Below, in pieces: positions 47,330-60,500 of a stretch of DNA of 64,000 nt. Position numbers and translations under genes: made by a program. The notes below the pieces were generated by a model. It saw nothing but the letters and a program-made list of their open reading frames with translations, had not been told where the DNA came from and made no database searches. Source of the DNA: Leptodactylus fallax. Its lineage: Eukaryota; Chordata; Amphibia; Anura; Leptodactylidae. Numbering within the stretch: position 1 is the stretch's first letter; each line of letters opens with the position of its first letter. The DNA lies in NCBI GenBank assembly GCA_947044405.1, contig CAMRHE010000354.1, positions 1,954,870 through 2,018,869 of the forward strand, written 5' to 3'.

Positions 47330-47835
47330 TTGTGTATCTCCTCCATTTCCACACAACACTTCCTATGTCCGCAGAGCATGCCCGCAACACTCTCCCATAA
47401 AAAACAATTTTGTTGTGACTTGCTTTACTTTGCTCCATTACTAAGCATGATCATGAAGATGACACTGTGCAGGTAATTTGCAGTATCTAATCCTCCTCCT
47501 CTCCTTCACTTTGACTGTATCGCAGAGCATGCCCACAACACCCTCCCATAGATGACAATAGCTCATTTACTGACTTAATTTTCTTACATCGAGAGTAGTT
47601 TATATTGTTCCTTCCAGTGTAGCTTGCATACTCGGTCATCCTGTAGTCAATAAATTATTTGATCTCAGAGGTACATTATGACAATTCTCATCATGAGGTT
47701 ATAATACTGTGCTGGCAATTCCTTTTGGAGTATCTCCTCTCTTCCCTCTACCCTTATCACACAGCATGCCCACAACACTCTCCCATAGAAAGCAATAGAT
47801 TGGCTTCTGACTTGGGGTTCTTATATCTAAGTATC
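47330..47835. repeat. three degenerate direct copies
   Basis: The motif gcatgcccacaacactctcc plus catagaaagcaatag-like sequence occurs near 47378, 47530 and 47765, each preceded by a gtatctcctc word and followed by a gacttg-like word. Spacing is uneven (about 150 and 235 bp). Non-coding. Confidence 0.6.
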
Positions 47836-48547
47836 TTTCTTAAAGCAAATCTCTGCAGCTGATATTGCAAATATTCCAGCAAGTTGGTCCTGAGGGTCTG
47901 AGGACGATTCTGGACTAGTCTCCAGTATCTCCTTATGTTGTGGTTAGCTGTTGCACTTTTCTCTAATCTTGGTATGATAAGTATCCATTACATGGTGGAT
48001 GGTGTTCACGCTATCCCGTCCATCACTGCCCAGTTCACATTATACACAGGATAGGTTTTCTCCCAGTTCATCAGAGAGTGCAGGAAATGAGTTCAGCGTC
48101 GAATATCTCCTGCTCTGTATTCTCCATCCATTCCTGTAAGTTCTAATAGAATTGTACCTCTTGCTTATGAAGCTCAGCGTGGGAAATATTTCAGTTTTTC
48201 TCATTACGGAGAGAGCAATATATTAAATATTCATTCCATCGCCGCTCCAGAAGAAGACTTATAACATCATATCTGTCCTGGGTTTTCCTTGGGAAAAAAA
48301 AAAAAAATGAAGTCCTGGAAACTGAGAATTTAATTACCAGGAACGTGAAGCCGTAATGAGGAGAATTAATTAAACACCAGCTCAGCGATAAACGCTCCGA
48401 ACACAACAAAATGTGTAACATAAACCTGCATTACCCCTCCGCTCAATTATCTCTGCCACCTCTTATGTATCATCTGAACTAGTCATATGCAACCTGTGGC
48501 TTTCCCTCTGGGGCGAAACTACAACTCCCAGCATGCCCTGACCCCCT

Positions 48548-49252
48548 TAAACTAGGCCATCAATATCAGATTGTTGTGTTCTGACTCCTGGCACCCCCAC
48601 CGATCAGCTGACTGAGGCTTTCTGTAGTTGGATCCCTTTCCAGTGTATGGGTTTGAGCTGCCATACCAGGTGCTGCCACTAGCAATGGTACCGAGCTCCA
48701 CCTGGTAGGGTGAAGAGCTGTCACGGTGAAGGGCTGTCAATTATCTGACTGAAGGGGCTGTGGTACTACGCCGCTGCCACAACTTTACCAGACATATTGC
48801 CATACATTTAAAAGTGGTTGTGCCTGGTATTGCCCCTCAGACCCATGCATATAGGGCTGAACTTTAGGCTCATGCGGAAACAAAAATCTGCATTTTACAG
48901 TACCAGCAAAGCAAAGGAGATTTTGGTTAGTCTCATCCAAACTAAAAAATGAAAAAATGCACACATTTTGGAAAAACGTAGAATGTCAGTTTTAAGCTTC
49001 GGAGATGTGAGCATTTTCCCTATATAGGCCTAACAAGGGAAGGAAAAATGCAGCATAAATGCAATGAAAAAATACATTGCCTCTCTACGTTTCTTTATTT
49101 TCTGCAGCTTTTTTTTTAGCTGTGTTTTGCTATGTGGCACCTTAGTCTTTAGAGAGCTTCAGTCAGCTGATTGGCTGGAATGCTAAGAGTTGGACCTCCA
49201 CCAATCTGGTATTGATGGCTTATCCTATCAAAGATCTGCAAAGCCCCTTTAA
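48548..49252. mobile_element. TTAAAGGGG element, copy 6, with nested repeat
   Basis: Family words at both sides (ggccatcaatatcagattg, cccaccgatcagctgact; then ctggtattgatggcttatcc, aaagcccctttaa). A 'ctcatgcggaaac...gtggcaccttag' repeat sits inside at about 48868-49156, related to 23940-24300. Confidence 0.55.
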
Positions 49253-51983
49253 GATCACTTCTAAATGGCAGGGTTGGCAGGGATAGACACTCTACTGTAT
49301 GGTGGGAATGGGAAATTTTTCTTCCCTTTTACCTCTGTAGTACTGCAACTGATGGTACGTGGCACAGTTTCACAGATTCATACGTGATCCGATGATCTCT
49401 ATTGCCCCATATGATATCAAAGGTAGATAATGGAAGGCAGTTGGACCTCATTGATATCTGATTTCCATATTGTGTACTTCTTGGATCTTGTATGGAGCCA
49501 TCATATAGCTGTGCGAATAAGCCTGTAAGACATTTTTGCGTCACTCTTCAGTCGGAGGTAGTGTATGGGCTCGGACACTATTTCCAGTGTGAATATAGTC
49601 TAAAGATGGTATTATATGAATCCTCCTGATATCACAGGGACCGGTTGACCATCTAGTATAGGTGACTCAACTCTTCCTCGAGGCAGGGAAAATGTTGAGC
49701 ATGTTGGATTTCAACATGCTCAGTCTGAGTTCTCAAGATGTCTGGCAGAGGCTTACTGCCTATTAAGAACACATGCATGCTTGTCCTAGCTGAGCATACA
49801 TGTGTATGGGGTTTGTTTGAGGGGATAGCTGTTGACTGAGCAAGTGTCTGGCTAGCTTAAACTTGGTTTCATACAGTTTAATAAGTTACAGTGTCCTGAA
49901 AACTTCGTATTTAAATGTTCTAAAAATGCTCACAAACCAGTTATTACTATCTGATAAAATAACATACCAGTAGAGGACTACCCTGCGGAGGGAACCATGT
50001 CTGAAAGCTTCAGGGTTTACTTATCTACTTTGTTCTCTACTTAGATTTCCACCTTGGGATACTTTTATTATAGTAAATGAAATCTCCAATAAATTATAGA
50101 TAACAATGTTTACTTCTCGAACATGTGATTTGTATAGAAAAGTTATCGGACAACTTCTTGTTGTTTAAGCAGTTAGGACAAGGATAAAGGAGCGTAAAGG
50201 GCTATTGGAAAATCTTGATTTGATCACCATTGAAATGTTTGTGAGTTTCCTTCTTTATGTCTCTATGAATGGTATCCATTTGATAATTTGCAAAGTAACG
50301 TATACTTGTTTGGGTTCTGATATGGTCTACACTATTCTATGCTATAGTCTGATGGTAGCGTACTACATAACCGTATACCAATATACCTGGTGCGGACATG
50401 TCAGCCCATTGTGAACAGGATTGAGACCCTGCGTGGATTCTGACATCATTGTTCGGGGTGCTTGACCCTGCTCTGCTCTGAATACCTGTGCACCAGTCTA
50501 TGACCTGACAACTAACCCGGACTCCTGCTCTCTATATGCACCTGACACCAACTAATACCAACCCTGATCCATTTGACCACCCTTCTGACCAAGTTTTCTA
50601 CCTGCAACCCAACTGTCTATTGGGAACTTTCCCAGGGACCGCGATCTATCCATCCAACTGGTAAGGTCCATAGTCCCCTGCCTAGCACTACGACATCTCT
50701 AGTGTTTCGGACACCTATAATGGTCTAACATCCTATACCCAAATTATTACAGCAGAGCCACAAAGCATCTATTAATATATTCACAATACTAGAGGCTTTT
50801 GTTAGTTATGAAGGGGTTAAGTGTACCACTGTCATTAAGTTATTGTAATTTCCACTGCTATGTGTTTGCGGCCCCCTCCTCTGCACGCTCTCAATCCACA
50901 GGATGCTGGTCCGTAGCCCAGCGGGCTCCTCACCTGCTGCTCCCTGTGCTGAGATTAGCAGAGCGCGTGCTGGGCGGCCATCCCCCTATACATTTTGCTT
51001 CCTGATATTTTTTTTTTTTTTTTTCCTGGCTCCCTAATCCTTCCTACCCCTTTTCCAATCCCCCCCCCATCCTTATCCCATATATCCCCTGTAGAGCCCA
51101 GTCTACCTCCTGCCGTGCAGTCATTTTCCCTCCCTCCTCCCCCCACACATCGTCCTTCGCACCTTTACTATAGCCCCTTCCCGTCCCCATCTCAGCATTC
51201 TCATTTTCTCATTTCTTGGCTTCTCTTTCATCTTAGCGGCTGCATTTTCATGAATACATTTAGGAGCATTTGCATGGTAAATCTGGTTGAGCAAACAGGT
51301 GCGTCTTGTCTTTTTAATCTGAGTTTATGACATTTGGGAAATTCATAGATTCGTCATTAGCATCCATTATAAGCGTGAATGCCATGTGACCCGTTTTACA
51401 CAAACTAGAGGGATTTCCCTACATTCACTCCTTAAATCCCAAGCTCTAACATCACTGATGCTCCGCACTTTAAGGTCCTGTAGCAATGACTTCACGTACA
51501 TTTATATGGCCATTATAGCCAATCACATGCCTTGCATGTAAGACCAGTGATTGGCTGCAGCAGTCACATGATTGGTGTAGGTTACACAACGGGACACAAT
51601 AACTCTTGATGGTTACAATTCTCATATAAGGCACAAAAACTTAGTGGTTTCAGTTCGCACTTAGTGGCCTAATTTCTCGAATGCTCTAGCACACCACTTA
51701 AAGGAGTATTCTCATTTGGGCATTTAATGGGTATGTCTACTAGTGCAATCAATCCCTAACATACCTGAAAGAGGGACAGAATGTGCAGCACACTATACAC
51801 GCTCTTACAAATTTACGTATGGTAAGACCCACCCCAGCCCCATCCACTTCCACTTTGCCACTGTTCATTCCCATCAGTGTCTTTGTGCCCCCACACAGGT
51901 AGCCCTATAGTGGCCCTGACATGGTATGCACCCACATTATATACCCGCAGTATACAGTTACCTCCACTCATTTTGCCCCCACA

Positions 51984-51985
<2 letters not shown>
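49253..51985. other. intron sequence, mostly unassigned
   Basis: 50860-51000 is relatively GC-rich and followed by a T-run and a pyrimidine-rich stretch (51008-51240) whose open frames are low complexity. No exon or definable repeat ends. Confidence 0.35.
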
Positions 51986-52031
<46 letters not shown>

Positions 52032-52043
52032 TGTGTGTGTGTA
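51986..52043. repeat. (TA)n(TG)n microsatellite
   Basis: Pure TA tract followed by a short TG tract. It interrupts a dispersed repeat whose flanking words (gcccccacacaggtagccct, caccttgcccattcccctg) resemble 2460-3060. Confidence 0.9.
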
Positions 52044-52323
52044 TAAATAGTCCTCTCCAGGTGTTTCCACAGTAAAATGGATCAAACAAAATAAAACTAG
52101 TAATCACCTTGCCCATTCCCCTGCTGTTCTCTCCTGTATCTGCTCCTGCAGGCTTCAGGGACGTCACCATCACCACATTGCACCTACTGTTCTCAAGACA
52201 CTAAGAGCAGAGACAGGGGCCGAATGGTGAAGCAGAGTGTAGAGAGCTCCCTGCTTCACCATTATATTCATCTCCTCTGCTTCCGGAGGATACAGGTGAG
52301 TTTGTCAGGACATACCTCCTGCC

Positions 52324-52478
52324 CAGAGGTGTAACTAGAAGCTCCAGGGTCCCAATGCAAAATCTGTAAAGGGGCTACTACCTGCCTTGTGGTATTTTAT
52401 GTAAACCTTTGGGGTCCCCACAGGGTCCAGGGCCCAGTAGCGACTACTACCGCTGCACCTCCTGTAACTACACCCCTG
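52324..52478. mobile_element. short non-autonomous element, CAGAGG..CCCCTG ends, copy 2
   Basis: Starts cagaggtgtaactagaagc and ends gtaactacacccctg. Shares ggcccagtagcga with the copy at 529-696. The flanks show no convincing target duplication. Confidence 0.5.
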
Positions 52479-54344
52479 TTACCCCCTCCCGAAATCCAGG
52501 ATGGCTGGGAGATACGCCAGGTCGAAGGGACCTGCATCTATCCCAAGAATATCCCCATCTTGCAGCTGCAGAGAAGGGAGAGCTAATAGTTGTATGGGAA
52601 TTCCTAAAATAGCCAAGGATGCCTGCTTGATAAGTGACTACAGAGATCATAAATGCACCGTATACTCTACGCTCACTGCACCCACAAGATTGCCATGACC
52701 TCTGTTCTCGAGATGTGGGTCCCTATTGGGGGTTTATGGCATAGCCTGTGGATATAACCATAAATACCTACATGGGTGTACCTCTTTAATCCGTCTTAAA
52801 ATACATGGTTGAACAATGGTTTCTCACTCAGGAGGACTCGGCCCTTTGATACACTACATGGATAACCATTTATTTGCTCGGTCAAAAGAGAATACTACGT
52901 TCAGAGGAAATTTCTGGCCCAACATGGCTTTCCCGAACAGCTGATCACAAGAGGTTACTTAGAGGGCCTAGTAGAGATCTTACATAGGGGTCCAGGAGCT
53001 TCATGCTTCTGTTTCGGCTGTGCACAAGACCCAATTAGTTTATCATTGGCTTGTGCAAGATGGGCAACTTATAGAACTTTTAATAAGATTGTAGCACTTC
53101 CTGTGTAACCTAGTATGTTTCTTCAAGGGAAGGCTTGAGTTGGCACTGTGACCAGAAAGGGTTGGCCGTACTCTCATGCATTTCTTGAACCTTATGTAAG
53201 TATCATTTATTGCAAAAAAGTTATTTGCAAGTCCATTACGTGGTGCTCTACATATGTGCACAGCATTGATCTGAGAAGACTAGTTCATCTCCCTAGTAAC
53301 ATGGTTCTGGGCCTGGCAATACCATGATGAATTACGATGCCAGTATACAGGACATTACTTGTTTGTCCCAACTTTTTGCCAACATTTTTTTTCTTTGAAC
53401 CAGTTTTTCCAATTGGATAAAGTGCTTTTAAGATCATGCAGAATTTAAGAGATCAAGGATAGGAGATGAATATCGAAACCGTTTTCTTGAACACCAAAAG
53501 ATCTTTCCCGGAGATCCATATAAACCCTTAGACAGGCCATTTGCCATCGATATGGTGTCCTCTTGAGAAATACTCAGTGGATTGGCAAACAATGGGGCGT
53601 ACCACAATTATCATCTTATGAAAACCATGCAAAACCAAAAAAACATGTTTCTGTCCTTGCCCCATAAATGGGCTTCTCTCTCTGTATGAAAATGTAAGAT
53701 TGCAAATCCTGCTGGGGTCAGGGACCACGTTGGATATATACTGCCCTGCAAAATATTGTGGTGCCATGTGACTAACAAGGAAAAAAAATAAGCTCAAAAA
53801 GTCGACGCAAGTGTGTATAAATATAGCAGTATGATAGAGCTCATAAAAGAAAACCTACATTATCCTGGTGATAACACGGCTTCATCATGACGATGACTGG
53901 TTAGCTGGACAGAGGTCGCACAGGAGACAATATATGTAATAGATAGGGTCACCAATGTCATCTGTGACTCATGCAGGCCCTGCAATACATAAAAGTGGGT
54001 CACTGAGCCATAGATATACAGGCAATGTATGATTTTCTGTGCGCTTCAGCCTTTTCTGTCTCGAATAACAGGATTTCATGCTCCGTGTCTGTTAGAAGAT
54101 CCTTCTCATATGGAGGATTATCTGAGACAATGCTCGTGATTGTCCTCTTAAAGACACACTAACGCTTATTGTATCAGGACCGTCTTATAGCTATAGCTTT
54201 AATGTTATTTTGTATATGACCTATGACCTCCTCACAAAATGTTCCTGGTATCTTGAGTTGGTCATACGTGATCCAAAACTTTGGTCCAATTAGGTGTTGT
54301 GTTTCCCTTTTGGGCCACAGGCTTTAAACCGAGAGATCTATTTA

Positions 54345-54640
54345 CAAGGGTGGTCTATAGCCAAGGACCGCAAGCTAGATTCACCATGGTGGACCATAGC
54401 CCAGGGCATCAAACCATATATACATTGGTGGACTGTAGCGCAGCGCCACATGCCATACATTCATAATTGTGGACTGTAGCCCATGACCACAAACCATACA
54501 TTCACGTTGGTTGACCTTAGCCGAGGCCCACAAGTCATACATTCATAATGATGGTCAAACATCTAGGACCACAAGCCATATATTTACAATGTGGCCTTAA
54601 GCCCCGGACCCTAAGCCATACATGCTTTATACCTGACTCT
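54345..54640. repeat. degenerate minisatellite, about 40-bp unit
   Basis: About seven units of ggtggactgtagcccangac plus cacaagccatacattca. Unit starts at about 54349, 54388, 54427 and 54468 give a 39-41-bp period. Strongly diverged. Open frames through it are incidental. Confidence 0.7.
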
Positions 54641-54984
54641 AGCCTATATAAAGGGGTTGCCTGCTTATGACACCCCATTGCCATATGCGCCATTTCCCTG
54701 CATAGCAACCCCCTATATGTATAAGGGGAAAGGTGCTGAAAATTTCTCGTCTTGAAAGCTTGTCCTTGCCCATTTATTTGAAGGGATTATCTGCGATTAT
54801 AACAATTTTGACTGCATATTAAACCCATGAACAGATCTTATATTTTACTCGCATCCTTGTGTTTATATAAATTTTATTTACCTTTTAGCCTGATTAACTT
54901 TGACTATTTAAAAGTTATTCCAAAAATCCCTTTTAATGCCTCATTTAATTTCTACTTTTAGTGGGAGACTTCGATACAGAATTA

Positions 54985-55226
54985 CTTACGCTAGTTTCAC
55001 ACCTGCGTTCGAGTTTCTGTTCTTCAGTTCCCCAACAGAAACCTAATACGCTTGAAAAGCGGTAACCCACGGATCCCATAGACTAATGGGGTCTGCTGGG
55101 TTTCCGCCCGAAAAATATGGAGAGAAAAGTCCTGTTTGCAGGACTTTACCCTCCACATTTTCTTAAGCGGATATGGGGACGGAAACCCCAAATGTAGAAC
55201 AGGCGCAAGTGTGTACCTAGCCTTAG
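54985..55226. mobile_element. non-autonomous repeat ('ctagtttcacacctgcg' ends)
   Basis: The left end gctagtttcacacctgcgtt and right end gcgcaagtgtgtacctagcc are imperfect inverted repeats, the layout of a small DNA element type common in anuran introns. Non-coding. Confidence 0.5.
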
Positions 55227-55855
55227 GAGACCCATTTTAAATTGTAAGAGGTTGGCTTCACAGTAGATTGGTTCCTTCCTGTGGGTGCTACAAAATGTTG
55301 CCCAGTGGGATTGTCACCTTACTATATCCCCATGCTCTGGACTGTTACTCAGTAGTGCAGGTGACAGAATGTGAAATCATCCTTAAAGCTTTCGAACTTG
55401 TTCTCACTCGAATTCCCAGTCTCTACTCAATTTTCTCTCCGCTCTTCTAAGTTCCTCTCTCCCTACCCATCCCTGGTTGTTTGTGTCCTCCTGTCTCCTC
55501 ACATCCCCTCATCACATCGGGCTGGTGGTAATTCCCGCTCTTATTTTATCTACAAATGCCTGCGCACTTCACAGCGAGGGAGCAGAGATCTAGCTGATAA
55601 ATCAGTCACATAAAGAGTTGTCAGATTCTTCCCCAGTTTTATGTTTAAGGTCAAATCCTGATTGCCAACACACTAAACAGCCCCGGGGTGTTCTGCATGT
55701 GAACTAAGTTCTCCTCGCTGTGCAATGTGCAATGTACAAAAACCTCTCTGGGCTGCAGGTAACGTTTGTAGTTTTATTTACAGTTATACTTGGACACGAA
55801 TACCTGTTTATGGAACAGTTTAGCTTCATATTTTTGAGGTTTTTATCCATAGAAA

Positions 55856-57327
55856 ATATTATTGTACATAGAGGGCAGTATTATATTAGTTATATTCTTG
55901 TACGTAGAGGGCAGTATTATAGTAGTTATATTCTTGTACATAGGGGGTAGTATTATAGTAGTTATATTCTTGTACATAGGGGACAGTATTATAGTAATTA
56001 TATTCTTGTACATAGGAGCAGTATTATAGTAGTTATATTCTTGTACATAGGAGTGGTATTATAGTAATATTCTTGTACATAGGGGGCAGTATTATAGTAG
56101 TTATATTCTTGTACATAGGAGCAGTATTATAGTAGTTATATTCTTGTACATAGGATCAGTATTATAGTAGTTATATTCTTGTACATAGGATCAGTATTAT
56201 AGTAGTTATATTCTTGTGCATAGGATCAGTATTATAGTAGTTATATTCTTGTACATAGGAGGTAGTATTATAGTAGTTATATTCTTGTACATAGGGGACA
56301 GTATTATAGTAGTTATATTCTTGTACATAGGAGGTAGTATTATAGTAGTTATATTCTTGTACATAGGAGCAGTATTATAGTAGTTATATTCTTGTACATA
56401 GGAGGAGTATTATAGTAGTTATATTCTTGTACATAGGAGGCAGTATTATAGCAGTTATATTCTTGTACATAGGAGGTAGTATTATAGTAGTTATATTCTT
56501 GTACATAGGAGGTAGTATTATAGTAGTTATATTCTTGTACATAGGTGCAGTATTATAGTAGTTATATTCTTGTACATAGGAGCAGTATTATAGTAGTTAT
56601 ATTCTTGTACATAGGAGTAGTATTATAGTAGTTATATTCTTGTACATAGGAGACAGTATTATAGTAGTTATATTCTTGTACATAGGAGCAGTATTATAGT
56701 AGTTATATTCTTGTACATAGGAGCAGTATTATAGTAGTTATATTCTTGTACATAGGAGGTAGTATTACAGTAGTTATATTCTTGTACATAGGAGGAGTAT
56801 TATAGTAGTTATATTCTTGTACATAGGAGCAGTATTATAGTAGTTATATTCTTGTACATACGAGAAGTATTATAGTAGTTATATTCTTGTACATAGGAGG
56901 CAGTATTATAGCAGTTATATTCTTGTACATAGGAGACAGTATTATAGTAGTTATATTCTTGTACATAGGAGCAGTATTATAGTAGTTATATTCTTGTACA
57001 CAGGAGCAGTATTATAGTAGTTATATTCTTGTACATAGGAGGAGTATTATAGTAGTTATATTCTTGTACATAGGAGTAGTATTATAGTAGTTATATTCTT
57101 GTACATAGGAGGTAGTATTATAGTAGTTATATTCTTGTACATAGGAGGAGTATTATAGTAGTTATATTCTTGTACATAGGAGGTAGTATTATAGTAGTTA
57201 TATTCTTGTACATAGGAGTAGTATTATAGTAGTTATATTCTTGTACATAGGAGGTAGTATTATAGTAGTTATATTCTTGTACATAGGAGGAGTATTATAG
57301 TAGTTATATTCTTGTACATAGGGGGCA
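55856..57327. repeat. minisatellite, 35-bp unit, about 42 copies
   Basis: The unit is agtattatagtagttatatt followed by cttgtacataggagc, with length changes confined to the G-rich end (gggggc, ggagc, ggaggt). Mutations in the tagttatattcttgtacata core are rare, so the array is homogeneous and probably young. It stops abruptly at 57327, where the 3' end of the Tx1-type retrotransposon begins. Confidence 0.95.
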
Positions 57328-57470
57328 ATTTTTATTAAAGTAAAAACCAACATAAATACAATTAAACAATAATTCTTTCAATTATTCCATACATTTTGTA
57401 TGTACCGAGAGTTATCAAGCAGAAAATACCTAAAGCAAAATCAACTTAAAGAGTCCACACCTGTTGGGAA

Positions 57471-57500
57471 ATAAATAAATAAATAAATAAATAAAAAACA
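57471..57500. repeat. (AAAT)n microsatellite in the LINE 3' untranslated region
   Basis: aataaataaataaataaata and more, just beyond the ORF2 stop. Confidence 0.9.
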
Positions 57501-57529
57501 GAACACAAGGTAAAAATAAATGACCAAAC

Positions 57530-60500
57530 TTAAACCATATCCACATTCCTCCATAGTCTTCTGTCTCTCTGGTTTCTCTTTATCTCCAGTGATTTTATCC
57601 ACCTGAGCTCAGATAATATCTGTCTGACTATGAATTCATGGTCAAAATTCTCGCTGTATATGGAGACTCGGGTTCTTGCGTGCCAGTGATAATATTTGAT
57701 GACAGTAATGATCAGATACATGGTTCCTCTATCTATACCAGTGTTGTTGGATGGGACCCCATAGATTATATCGGGGTATGTCAGGGTTTCTAGTATGGAG
57801 ATGTTTAACCTGCAGGACACTTCCTCCCATATCTTCCTCCCTCCCCAGCATTCAGTAATGAAATGCTCCATGGTCTCCTCCTGCTGACAGCCCAGGGGAC
57901 ACTTCCTATCCAGCACACTTAAGAATTTTAAGTTTCCCCTAACAAAGAGTTTACCATGTAGTGACAACCAGGCAGTATCAAAGAATTTGGCTGGGAGTCT
58001 TCTGCTATTGAGGAGTTTAAGACTTTCTTGGAGAGTGGATGTTATACAGTCTCTTAGAGCAAGACGGGAGTAGAAGAAAGCCTTACATACCCTGGAGTAT
58101 ATGTCTCTCCTGGTATTACTCTCAATGTAAGTCAACTCCAGCTGCCACGTCCTGACACACTTCAGGCCATACACCAGATACTGGGGGAGGTAGCCATGAG
58201 ACAATCGACCCCTCTTAAGGCTGCCGCCTCGCACCCAGGATTCTGCAGAAGGCAAAATCCAGTCCCTGATACTATTAACCCACAGGGAGCTGTTGTTTGA
58301 GTCCAGACAACCAAAATTTACTTTTAGAAATATGGAGTCAAAGAACACCCTTGGATTTAACATATCCAGCCCACCCTCTCTCCTCTGTAGGTAGGTTATT
58401 CCTCTTTTTACTGGGTTTAACCTGTTCCCCCACAAAAATTGGAAAAACAGGCTAAAGAGCCTAGCGGAGAAAGATTCTGGCAAAGGAAAGACAACAGAGA
58501 CGTACAAGAAGAGAGGGACCAGGTAAGTCTTCAACATTTTAACCCTTTCTCTATAGGTCAGCCTCCAGTTCTTCCATCGCTGAACCTTTGCATTTCCGGA
58601 TTCCAACTTGTCTTCCCAATTTAGTCTGGCATTATCATCCCTCCCAAATTTCACCCCAAGGATCTTAATATAGGAGGAGGCCTGGGCAAACTGTGGCAGA
58701 TCAAAAATAGGATCAGTATGACCCGTCCAGAGAGCTTGACTCTTTTCAAGGTTGACCAGAGACCCTGAGGCCTCTGAGTAACTTCTGATGGCCGCAGACA
58801 ACATCTCCACCTCAAGAGGCTCAGATATCACCACAGTCACATCATCCGCGTAGGCAACAACTCTCAGAGGCAAGCAGTGGGGAACCGGAACCCCCTGAAA
58901 ATCACACTCCTGCAGTGACCTAAGAAACGGGTCTATGGCAAACACATACAGCAATGGACTCAGTGGGCAACCTTGTCTCACCCCTGCCTCAACCCTGAAA
59001 GTGTCACCCTGCCAGCCATTGATCAGAGGAAAACTCTCCGCCTCACAATACAAAGTTCTCAGCCAATCTATAAATTGTCCCGGAATCCCGTACTTTGTCA
59101 AAGTGGCCCATAGATACTCATGGTCTACTCTGTCAAAGGCCTTAGCCTGGTCAAGACTCACAATATATCTCCCACACCTAAGAGCTTTACATCTCTGAAA
59201 CATCTCCCTTATCGAGATAACTGCTCCAGAGATGTTCCGCCCTTTAACTGTGCCAAACTGAGAGCCTGCCAACAGTGCCGGGGACAAACAAACTAACCTA
59301 GAGAACAGAATCTTTGCAAGAATCTTCCTGTCAACATTCAAGAGGGCAATCGGCCTCCAGTTCTTGATGTCAGTAGGCTCTTTACCTTTAGACAGCAGAA
59401 TCAAGGAGGACACTCTCATGGATGGAGGCATCAGGTGATTTTCTAGACTAGTTTTGTAGACATCCACGAGGACTGGAGCTAAGAGGTCTCGGAATTTTTT
59501 GTAGAACTCAGCTGTTATACCATCTGGACCTGGTGCCTTCTTCAGATGTAACTTATCTATGGCCTCTTTAACCTCCTCCACCGTTAATTCCACTGTCAAA
59601 GGAGAAAAGTCCAAATCATCGGTATCAGGACCCGGAGTTGCCTCCAAGAATTGAGCCACCTTCTCTCTATCCAAAACCTTCTTCTGAAACAAGTCAGCAT
59701 AGTAAGATCTCACCACCCCCAGGATACCCTCCCGAGATTCCTGTAAAACACCCTGGGAGTCAGTGAGACCTGTGACCGATTTATTTGCCACCCGCTCCTT
59801 GCAATTCTCAAATGGATCAGGCGCCCCTAAGGACCCATAATCCCGTTCAAGAACCAGGGATGTATACCTGCGGTACTGATACTGACTTATCTCAGATTTC
59901 AGCCGGTCAATCACATGTTGGTTATCCCCGCCCGCCGAATAGAGTGACTCTAATTCTTTCCGCAGCCTGAGATACTGGCTATACTTACTCTTCCCCTTCT
60001 TAACTGACAGTTTCCTTAAGAGGGATCTGATCTCCTCCTTGACATCCTCCCACCAGTCTGCCATGTTGCCATAGAAGTCGACTTTCTCAAGCTGGTTCTG
60101 AAATAGAGAGTGGACACAACTCTGGACATAGTCATCGTCCAAGAGGCTGGAATTGAGTTTCCATAGGCCTCTCCCAATATCAGGGCATTTTGTGGCGCCC
60201 AAACAAAAGTACAAGGCCAGATGGTCAGAATAAGGGACTGTCTTTTCAGTTTTCTCACTAACATTCTCAGAAGGACTCACCAGAGCTAAGTCTATCCGAC
60301 TGCATCTACCAGCGCAGGAGTAGGTGAATTTTGGTTTCCTACCACCCTGAGTAAACACATCAGACAGACCAGCCTGTGTAATAACTGTATTTAAGACCTT
60401 GCAGTCCCTGGTGAGAGGTCTACCAGTAGGTCTATCACTGGATGACATGGTGGCATTAAAGTCCCCTGCCATGACTACAGGAACAGATGTAAAGAGGTAC

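Noticed and set aside
50860..51000. GC-richer patch considered as a second promoter or alternative PDE4A first exon
   Set aside because: No CpG clustering comparable to 4860-5290, no PDE4A-like N-terminus followed by a donor, and the adjoining sequence is a T-run and pyrimidine tract.
58439..59970. Plus-strand frames opposite LINE ORF2
   Set aside because: Shadows of the 1134-codon reverse transcriptase frame.
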